Both the position numbers and the translations under genes were made by a program. This document shows positions 56,318 to 64,000 of a stretch of 64,000 nucleotides of DNA, piece by piece (within the stretch, counting starts at the first letter, position 1; every line of letters starts with the position of its first letter). Source of the stretch: Avena insularis (taxonomy: Eukaryota > Streptophyta > Magnoliopsida > Poales > Poaceae); NCBI GenBank assembly GCA_023614405.1, contig CM042686.1:349068329-349132328 (forward strand), written 5' to 3'. Below the pieces are notes generated by a model. That model did no database searches, had not been told where the DNA came from, and saw only the letters and a program-made list of their open reading frames with translations.

Positions 56318-59300
56318 TGTAGCCCCCGGGAAAACCACTACTAGAAAATCGCATGTTGTTTTTATTTTGTGCATCATCATGACCACATGCTCATGTCATC
56401 ATGCCAAATTGCATTTGAGCATCGTCATGTCATCATGCATCTTTTTGCCAAAAACTATTTTTTAAAAGCCTATCTTTGTTTTCTAAATATCCCCCGTCTT
56501 TATTTCAAATCAAACCCCGGTGTTTTCGGATATCCCTGTTTGTCTCAAACTAATTTCAAAACTTTTTATTTATAAAACTAATAAATAGTTTTGTCCTGGG
56601 GAGTCAGCCGGCCGCCAGGCCCAAAAGCCCAGCAGCCAGCCAACTACCACCCAGCGAAACCGTAACCTAGACCTAATCCCCACCGCTGCCGCACACCACA
56701 TAGCTGTGCGGCAGTAACAACGTGACCCAGGCCCGCCCGCGTCGCACGCAAGCCATGCACGCACCTGCCCATTGCGTGGCGATGCAACATGCGTGTGGCA
56801 CGCCTCTCCACCCCACGTCGACGCCCCCGGTCCCACCCCACACGAAGCCAACCACCCCACCTCGCGATCCCCACCCTCGCCCCGCACGCTCACCACCTGC
56901 GTTGTACGCACGCAACTGCGCAACCCCATCCCATTCGTCCTGACCCCACCGCCATGGCCACCAGCGGCGTCCCGTGCTTGCCCTCCCGTACCGCGCCGCG
57001 GCACTGCCGCCGTGACCTCCCCGAGCATGCCACAGACCCTCTCAGCACGCGGCCCTCCTCGGCCGACCTTGCCGGCCAGCTACTCCTCTGCAAGCTCCGC
57101 CTCCAGCCATGGCCGAATCCTTCGGTCATCGCGCCGCCTCCCCGTGAGCCGCGCCTGCGTCGAGCCCCATGGCCGCCGCCGAGGCCTCGCTCTCTCCCTG
57201 TCACCCTCGCTCTCTTCGACCAGAGTGCCGCCGCGCCCACGGCCCCGTGTCCAACACTGGTCTTGCTGCGCCTCAGACCTGTAGCATGGCCTCCCGTTGA
57301 ACCGTCGGTCCCGCGCAAAAGCGGACGCTGCCGCGTCCTCTGCCTACAAGCTTTGCCGCTCCGAGCCGCCACAGACGCCTTGCGGGACCCCAAGTGTTGG
57401 CCTCGTCTCCCTTGCGCGAGCACGCGACCCCGCCTCCAAGCCCTATCGCACCGTCCATCAACTACGGTGCAGGAAACAGGTTGTGTCTACGAGCCCTGTA
57501 ACCACCGAAGTGTTGTTGAGGCTTGACCCAATATTTTTGCCCCTATGGTGTTGGAGTAAATATGAGGATGTATGTGAATCGGTGGCAGATGTTGTTGTGG
57601 TGGTGAAGTTGGTCCTTCTACAACGTCCCGACATGATCGACAAATGAGCACGAGGGATCCAAACCATGTAGGCCCAGACTAATGGACGAGCGAGAAGACG
57701 TCTATTACGAACTCCAAGTTCCTCCTCACAAATCCGAAGGAGATGATCCCGGTAGCCGAAGACCTTGTCAAACCCGAACCCCTTTTGGCCATCAAGATCT
57801 TCGTCATGGATCCGAAGGCCAAGCCCCGATCTTGAGGATCCGAAGACCGATCTCGGCGCGCCCGTACTCCAAGACCCTCGGCACCAAGATCTTTGAACCC
57901 CAATGTGTGATCCCCTTATCCGAGACCCCTATTTTTATAATATGACATCTACTTATTGCATATTAAATTTTTCATGATGGCATACATATTTTGTGGGTTG
58001 GATACTTTGTCGATTCACCTTATAATTAAATATGGAGACCATATGCCGGCTTTTCTAGCCTTATATTGCCTCTATTTAAATTTGTGTATTGAACCGATAT
58101 CATGTTTTGACTTATTGATACAAAATTTAAATTGCGGGGTATCTATACAACATGAACCTTCTAATTAATTGTCGGGACCCGGTCCGCTTAATATTGCCTA
58201 ATTGCACCGCATCTTGTCATGCCATGCATCATATCATAATCATGTCGGATCTTCTGCCGTACTATTAAATAGTGCATCTGGTGCTTCTTCTAGTGCTTTG
58301 CTTCTTTACGGATTAGGCCGATGAGGTGATGCAAGTGTCGACCTGATCTTCGGATGTACCTTCGGCAATGTTTCCTAGGCGAGCATTCTCCTCCTTTCTA
58401 CCTATTTTGCATTTATAGTCTTTACTTCCTCTTGTTGATCTATTACTATCCGTGTTGCGATGCTTTAGTCTTTCCGTACCCGTGATATCCCTTGCAGCCT
58501 TTTATATTATCTTGGACACCTCCTATTACCTGTTGTTGATAGATAGTCGGCCTTGCGTGTCGTAGTCGCTTGCTTAGGTGCTGCTTCTTATCGTCAAGTA
58601 TCATAGTTGTTGGAAGGTTACCATATGCTTTATGTTGGATATGATCATGACTTTGATTACCACTTAATATTAAAATTCTAGGAATAGATATAACTAATGC
58701 AGAGGCATCGGTGGGCAATAGCTAATATTTGGTTCTTCCACACTCACTTGTGTCCCGTAGGCCCTGAGTATTGATACCTTTTCCTTGACTAATTGCACTA
58801 TCCACATACAAGAGACCCTATGGATCCCCTTTGTCTGAGCTTGATTCACACTTTATTTCTTGGGGCCACAAACTAGTTTGGGGCTTTATTACTATCCTGT
58901 ACGTATGCCATGCTTTACTTCTTTATTTACGATTGTGCGTCGAGCACCTGTACTGTTTTGGAACATGGAATGTTTTCGCGGTATCGACAAGCCTAGTCAC
59001 ACTTTCAGGTTCCCAATCGTTTACAGCCATTGACACAAACCCTGGGTCCATCTTGGAGCCGGCCAACTTCATTGCGGGTAGCTTAGTGGGGTGGCCCCCT
59101 GAAATGATTTATGAATCTTGTGAATGCTTTGTCGTGAGGTCTCATTGCATTTTATTTGGTTCTTCCCGAGGTTGATCGTGTGTGTGTTGCTATTTATGCA
59201 CCCCTGCAGGGTAAAACTTCCTGAAAGCCGTGTTCGCGGTTATGGACGACTTGGAGCATAGTATCTTGATCATAGACAACTATAACTAAAGTAGTGATAT

Positions 59301-60010
59301 AAATTTAACTATGGAATGACTAGTAATCAGCTACACTATAATGGAATGAATAAAACTGCCAACTGCGTGGGTTCCTCGATTTGACTTCCTCATTTGGTCT
59401 CGAGGGGGAAATATTAGATGGGTATGATTGGTGTTATTATCAGGTTGATTCCACATAGGTCCTTCTTATCTCTCTCCAATAGCCGACAGTTGTATCAAGT
59501 CTCTATAGGTTGTTTAGTGCATGATGCGCTGCCGCTACAGTCCACAATACCTATATAGGCGAGAGCCACCGAATTCTAAACTTGCCACGTAATGACCTTA
59601 GTACTGACCGCTCTCTTTTTCCTTTTCCCTTTGTCAGCACCCCTTTTGGTTGTAGCAGGTTTGACATCGACGTCATTAGCAGGGTTACCCTTTCGTCTTG
59701 GCCTAGGCAGGGTTATGGACGCCATTGGTTATTCTTCAGGGCTCTTAGCCCCATTTGCATCTTATCCGTACTCGGATGTTGTATCGTTTTCAAGGTGAGT
59801 TCAATCTTTGTATTATATATCTGTATTCTTGACTCATGGAGTCATTGTTCTATATAAATGATATGTGGGTTCCATCGTGGACTAATGTGTAATGATATTA
59901 CTTTGTTTTCGACATGCACGCAAGTCCCTGGTGGGCATCTTTGAATCGTTTCTACGCGGGTTTGGCGGGAATCGCTAAAATCTGCATAGGGCCGATTCGA
60001 GGGTGTTACA
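56318..60010 (+). repeat. 3' LTR of the LARD-like element
   Basis: 3693 bp. A GC-rich, C-biased block (56590-57480) follows an AT-rich 5' part, as in the LTRs at 35894 and 44828. Long open frames in that block are a result of its composition and are not called as genes. Several weak TATA-like sites occur (for example atttataaaact near 56569). Confidence 0.85.
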
Positions 60011-60015
60011 GTGGC

Positions 60016-60114
60016 AATGTCATCGGTGCAACCGGTTGCGCGGCGCTATAAGCAGCCGAGGTCATCACCATCGCAAAGGCCGGCTGCACCTTGGCATCCA
60101 CGGGCGGGGTCACC
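60016..60114 (-). pseudogene. Continuation of the second CACTA gene beyond the retrotransposon
   Basis: On the minus strand the text encodes a Pro/Ala/Val-rich segment including VDAKVQPAFAMVMTS and AAQPVAPMT, which runs on into the AQPVAPVTAPP segment at 55110-55080. The two sides of the insertion thus belong to one exon. It is cut at 60115. Confidence 0.6.
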
Positions 60115-60166
60115 CACTACTAGGAAAAGGCTTATAACAGTAATTTTTCTAGTGGCATGTGGAATA
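60115..60166 (+). mobile_element. CACTA left terminus, 52-bp fragment
   Basis: It starts cactactaggaaaaggcttata, the standard left end of a grass CACTA transposon, and is followed after 52 bases by another such end. Too short to classify. Confidence 0.5.
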
Positions 60167-60228
60167 CACTACTAGGGAAAAGCCTACTCGAGGCGCATCA
60201 CAAAAGCCATTAGAGGCATGATGCAGCC
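60167..60228 (+). mobile_element. Second CACTA-type left terminus
   Basis: It starts cactactagggaaaagcctact and carries one subterminal-like aggcgcatcacaaaagccattagaggc segment. The sequence changes to LTR-like text near 60229. The three bases ata before it could be a target duplication. Confidence 0.5.
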
Positions 60229-61146
60229 TGTCCTAGGGACGCTACTACATCTACAACGCCAAGTCCAAGCTCTTCCCCAAGTCACCGAAGAAGACAGACG
60301 CGAGCGGTACTACCGCTCCCAACAGCGGTCCTACTGCGTGCTAAGCTCATTACCGCTCAGCGGTACTACCGGCCATGACTGAATCCCATGCCATCGCCTC
60401 TAGATGCCCTAGTATCGGCTTGCGGTACTACCGCCCCCAAGCGGTACTACCAGTTACACAACCGGTACTACCGGACCTGGAGCTCGACGACAGCTAAAGC
60501 TCGGAGCTACCGCCCACTGAAGCCGCTACCACTTCGGTCTGGTACTACTAGACCCGATGACCGGTAGTACCGGTCGTGACAGTGCCTGTGCACACAGCAG
60601 TTGGGCCATAGCCCATGTATCCCCCTTATTATGGTGCAACCCTAGATTTATGCCCAAACTACCCCTATGTAAGTGGCTGGCCTATAAAGAGAGCCCCCAC
60701 CCCCTCATGTATCCCTTAGGCATAGATGATAGACTAAATAAAACCCCCTCTGTGGAATCTCTAGTTTTGCCTCATCCCCTTCTTCCAAAGGGATCGACTA
60801 TCGTCACCACCTCGTTGGAGTTTGCATTGTGCCTCCCTCGTTGTACAAGGCCTTGGCATTGATGTCCCTTTGCCAAGACGTCACGACCCTCTCCAAGGTG
60901 TTCTTCCTTCTCTGCGTGGGATCGAGGGAGCATGTTGCCCGATCTTTCCTTGCGAGGATTCTATCAGACCGGTGGCCACCGGCGAGAGCAATCGTCCTTG
61001 TATCATGTGAGTTTTGCGTGTGTTCATCATGTTCTTCACGAGGTGTGCGTCTGCTTCCGCTACCTTCTCCCTTTCCCCTCGCTTTCCCATCGATTTGACC
61101 ACGAGATCCGTGAAGATCGGGCCACCCATGGGGTTACCCCATAACA
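60229..61146 (+). repeat. 5' LTR of the last retrotransposon (left end approximate)
   Basis: The right end is set by ccccataaca followed by tctggtatcagcagc, a primer-site-like sequence at 61149. A TATA box tataaag is at 60683-60689, about 460 bases before the LTR end. The left end may be tgtcctaggg at 60229 but no partner LTR is in the window. The U3 part contains many copies of the motif ggtactacc. Confidence 0.55.
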
Positions 61147-61530
61147 TCTGGTATCAGCAGCTTTTGATTGCCACGGATTTCTCCTCGATTTGGTCTTTTC
61201 CCCATAAATTCGAAAATTCCACTAAAAATAGCCCCAATTCGTGTTTTGGACCGATATGTGATTTGAGTGCATTTTGGTAGGTTTTGATTCGTGGATTACT
61301 TGCTAAACCTGTTGATCTACCTTCCCCTGCGTTTTTCTTGAAGATTTTCCGTCCAAATCGCCCCAAAATCGCGAAAACGCGTCAAAACTAGGTGTTTCTG
61401 TGACATCTACCGGGGTCAAAACCCGGTACTACCGCACATCCCCGGTACCTAAACGGTACTACCGCGCCTCCGGAAGACTGGTACTACCACTCAGAAACCC
61501 GGTACTACCGCCCGGTACGGAGAAAAAACA
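60300..61530. repeat. Dispersed ggtactacc motif clusters
   Basis: The nonamer ggtactacc, usually followed by g, occurs around 60308, 60362, 60422, 60442 and 60463 and again at 61425, 61455, 61482 and 61501, with a reverse form ggtagtacc near 60563. Spacing is irregular (about 20-60 bases) and the surrounding sequence is not otherwise repeated. One cluster is in the LTR and one in the leader after the primer site. Confidence 0.8.
61149..61161 (+). other. Primer binding site, Met type, degenerate
   Basis: The text tggtatcagcagc differs from tggtatcagagcc after the ninth base. It follows the presumed LTR end by two bases. Confidence 0.65.
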
Positions 61531-62533
61531 GCAGAATACCCAGATTTTAACCTCTCGCCGTTTTGAGCATAAATTTTGCATACGAACTCGGATTTTGGTG
61601 TTCTTTAGCTCGTTTTGAAGTGGAGAAAGAGCTCTACATAATCATATAAGTGGTTAATTCTATCTACTCCATCCAAATTCCGTGAGCAAGGCGGAATCCA
61701 CCAATAAAGGGTGAAGATCAGTGATGAAAGGTATAAACATTCCGCCACTTCTCCCCACTTGCATTCCTTTGTGAGCTACACTATCTTTGTGTTCAATAAA
61801 CACCTATTGAGACTAGTTCCTCCTATGATTGCTTGGGCTATGCACATTTGATACTTGTAGAATTCCGAAAAAAAGTTGTGAACGCACTATCTCATATAGT
61901 TGTCTTGTATAGTTGTTGGCACAGGGAATGGGCAAGTGAAAAATAAAAGAAAAATAGAAAAAATAGAAAAAGAAAAAGAAGAAAAAGAAAGAAAGAAACA
62001 AGTGCCTCGTAGAATAGGAAGCGCAAGCTCGATGAACATCAAATAGGTGGTACTTATTGTGCATATCTTGTAGCCTACCAATTTATTGCAATCAAACTAT
62101 CATCTCTCCTTGCACTTGTGTGACACGATCTTATCGTCTTCGCTAGGTAATCATTTGGTTCTTAGCTCACTTTCTCCATCGCGCAAGTCCCATTTATCCC
62201 ACCGTGTGTGTTTCCTTGTACATATTTCCTTCTTGTGGATTGACTTGTTTTGCTTCGTGATCATCATGGTTCCTTACTTGCCATTACAACATCTTGAGTT
62301 CGGATTGTTCTTGGACACGCCACCTTCCATACCCATCCACCATAAGCTTTGTGTGTGTGTGTTTTTTAGTGGTTAGTTGGTTTTGGTGTTGCGCGTGAAC
62401 TTTACTTTGCTTGGTTTTGATTGCTCTCAAGTGATGCCACTTGCACAATACTATCTTCCAAGGTAAAGTAAGGTTTGACGTTGCATTCCTAACCCCCTAC
62501 CACTTCCATATACACCACTTGGTCTTGTGAAAC
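61162..62533 (+). other. Leader of the last retrotransposon
   Basis: Noncoding as far as I can see. It contains the second ggtactacc cluster (61420-61510), a purine run of a, g and few t (61940-62000), and an AT-rich stretch before the ORF at 62534. Confidence 0.5.
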
Positions 62534-64000
62534 ATGTCTAGGGACTCTGGAACCGAGGATGATTTCTATGAAGAATTCGTGATGACCCACCATGCATATG
62601 CCTCCACAAGCATGGATGACATGATGGAGCACTACACCGACAATGGCTCCACATGCTTGGGTGATATGGAGTTCTACAACAACAATAACTCCCCAAGCAT
62701 GGATTACTTCAAGAATGACAACGACAAGCTCCTCAAGTCGCGTCGACCAAGATGAATCCTCCACCTCGAGAGCACCAAGGTCCACCATCAAATGGACAAC
62801 TTCAAGCGCGACATGGACAACAACTTTGGCAAAACCATCAGCATGATGGCCAAGACTAATGATGCTTTGCGCTCATTACAACGCCTCACCAAGAAGAGTG
62901 CCAAGGACAAGGAGCATCGTCGCGAGCGTCATGTGGATGACCAAGTGCGCCATCTACATCAACCTTTGGCAAGGCACGCCAATGACCTCCGTCGACACCA
63001 TCATAAGGCACCTTCAACTATTCGTGCCACCACCAAAATGGCACCAAGAGCAAGCTCTCCTCCACGCCATCAAGCTTCAATGCCAAGACTTGACGTCCTA
63101 GATGACAGATGCAACCTCATGGATGAGGAGGATGAAGACCTCTACTTCCCCAAGTTGGACGAGTACGTCAAGAGGACTACACAAGCCAAGGTGCAAGATG
63201 GCAACCACAAGGTCAAGAATGGTGAGCATGGGATTTTCCCTTCACGAAAGGAGGCGCAAGGAGTTGAGAGAACCAAGCCTACCCCCATATGCTTGAGTGA
63301 TGATGTGGTACCAATCCCATGTGAGTATGAGAGCCACTTAGCCCACTTGAGTGGAAACAAGAGTGAGATGAGTGACTCCACCATATGTGAGATTGAGTGC
63401 TTCCACTTTGAGGACATGAGTGATACACCAAGTGAGTTGAGAGTGGTAGTTGATAGGTCATGTGAGACCACTTTGATTTCTAACGACTTACCCTCTACCT
63501 CTAGTGTGTTATCCCATGTTGTGCTAGGTTCCATGGATAAAGAAGCGCCAAGCTTGGAGATGATGATGCCTCCAACCAAGAATATGTACATGGTGGATGA
63601 AGATGATGCCATCCCCATACATGACGAAGAAGTCGCCCACATGGAGGCCAATTCTACCACAACACCCACTTCATATGAGAGGTATGAACAAGGTAAGAAT
63701 ACGGGTGTTGATGATGCCATGATCCCACTAGTGGACATGATGACTTGTGATGATTGGAATGTTATGGATGATGTTTGTGATATCACATATGATTCATTGA
63801 TATTTCCATGTGATAATTTACCTTTGCATAATGTTGAGCATGTGAAATTATTTGATTGTGATGATGTTGCCATATATATGCCATGCTCTACATGTTACAT
63901 TGATGATATCATTGCTTGCACTTTGTTGAACAATTCCTCTTTCCAATGTTTTGCTTGTAATGATGTTACCAATGGTATCCCTCGGATAATGCTTTGTCAT
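62534..64000 (+). CDS. Acidic ORF of the last retrotransposon, runs off the window
   Basis: One frame is open from the ATG at 62534 to the last base, apart from a single TGA at 62753-62755, giving about 489 codons so far. The N-terminus is acidic (MSRDSGTEDDFYEEF). After the stop come a basic, coiled segment (MDNFKRDMDNNFGK, LQRLTKKSAKDKEHRRER) and then a long Asp/Glu/Ser-rich region. That region repeats short patterns such as CEYESHLAHLSGNK, CEIECFHFEDMSDT and DDAMIPLVDMM. I recall ORFs of this style in unclassified Triticeae gypsy elements in the gag position. No capsid or zinc-knuckle motif is visible, so the function is unknown. Confidence 0.6.

Larger units (their letters stand above)
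55138..60010 (+). mobile_element. Long-LTR retrotransposon without coding capacity (LARD-like)
   Basis: A perfect 5-bp duplication gtggc (55133-55137 and 60011-60015) bounds it. The 3' LTR (56318-60010) starts tgtagcccccggg and ends gggtgttaca. The 5' LTR is only 181 bp (55138-55318) and matches the first ~35 and last ~145 bases of the 3' LTR. A clean initiator-Met primer site follows it. The internal region (55336-56317) has no gag or pol. The shared ends of the LTR copies differ at roughly one base in eight by eye, so this is an old insertion. It lies inside the second gene of the second CACTA copy. Confidence 0.87.
51417..60114 (-). mobile_element. Second CACTA transposon, minus strand, partial
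   Basis: The 3' end of the element is the plus-strand left terminus cactaataacaaaaaggctact at 51417. Subterminal ggcgcat repeats run to about 51665. Then, on the minus strand, come the small ORF (51895-52146) and the C-terminal and middle parts of the second gene (52937-55132, continuing at 60016-60114 beyond an inserted retrotransposon). The order and intron positions match the copy at 16170-42020, but the sequence is clearly diverged. Its transposase and other end are not in the window. The three bases gta before 51417 would be one target duplication. Confidence 0.82.

Noticed and set aside
56772..57526. Long Pro/Arg/Ala-rich open frames in the GC-rich block
   Set aside because: They lie inside an LTR, overlap in several frames and on both strands, and have the composition expected from C-rich DNA. 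No domain is visible.
62489..63873. Minus-strand frames opposite the acidic ORF
   Set aside because: Frequent gat/gag codons on the plus strand remove stops on the other strand; the plus-strand frame is longer and continuous.
1..64000. CRISPR arrays, bacterial operons, rRNA or organellar insertions
   Set aside because: No spaced-repeat array, no ribosome-binding-site/operon organisation, and no rRNA or plastid gene sequence was recognised; all strong signals are plant transposable elements.

Overview
This is plant repetitive DNA, most likely from a large Triticeae-type grass genome (wheat, barley, rye or Aegilops relatives). The basis is the set of families seen: a Tat-lineage Ty3/gypsy element with an antisense gene, Athila-like gypsy elements with 'tgatacgtcc' LTRs, large CACTA (En/Spm) transposons with palindromic subterminal repeats, long LTRs ending in gggtgttaca, and a Stowaway-type MITE. 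The species is not determined. No intact host gene could be supported, and every transposon gene with complete visible coding is broken by stops or frameshifts.

Layout. 1-744 and 15080-16166 are one unassigned stretch split by a complete Tat-lineage element (745-15074, target duplication tgccg). It has gag, protease, RT, RNase H, a second RNase H and integrase on the plus strand. A seven-exon gene runs on the minus strand between integrase and the 3' LTR, and one of its introns holds an 11-copy 59-bp minisatellite. Next is a ~25.9-kb CACTA transposon (16170-42020, target duplication att) with two large genes and a small third gene. Its transposase is split by an Athila-like element (20496-29701) and its second gene by a solo LTR (35894-39751, minus orientation). 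A Stowaway MITE and a tRNA-like block also lie inside it.

42021-44811 is mostly unassigned. At 44828-48626 is a ~3.8-kb LTR in minus orientation with a tRNA-Met-type primer site beside it, then an LTR fragment (48627-49143) into which a second Athila-like element (49144-51416) inserted. That element is cut by a second CACTA transposon on the minus strand (51417 to about 60114), itself split by a long-LTR retrotransposon with almost no coding (55138-60010, target duplication gtggc). The end of the window has two CACTA termini 52 bp apart and the 5' part of another LTR retrotransposon (about 60229 to beyond 64000), whose first ORF is acidic and runs off the window.

How parts work together. In the CACTA elements the transposase would act on the terminal CACTA repeats and subterminal palindromes. 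The second gene carries a domain I recall as DUF8039 and a degenerate Ulp1-like region. A small 83-residue protein with an RNase H1 N-terminal-like (viroplasmin) fold and a C-terminal hydrophobic helix is encoded beside it. The second gene and the small protein are present in both CACTA copies, with the small protein the same length in each. These conserved accessory proteins, the spliced antisense gene of the Tat element and the tRNA-like block are the most interesting signals here.
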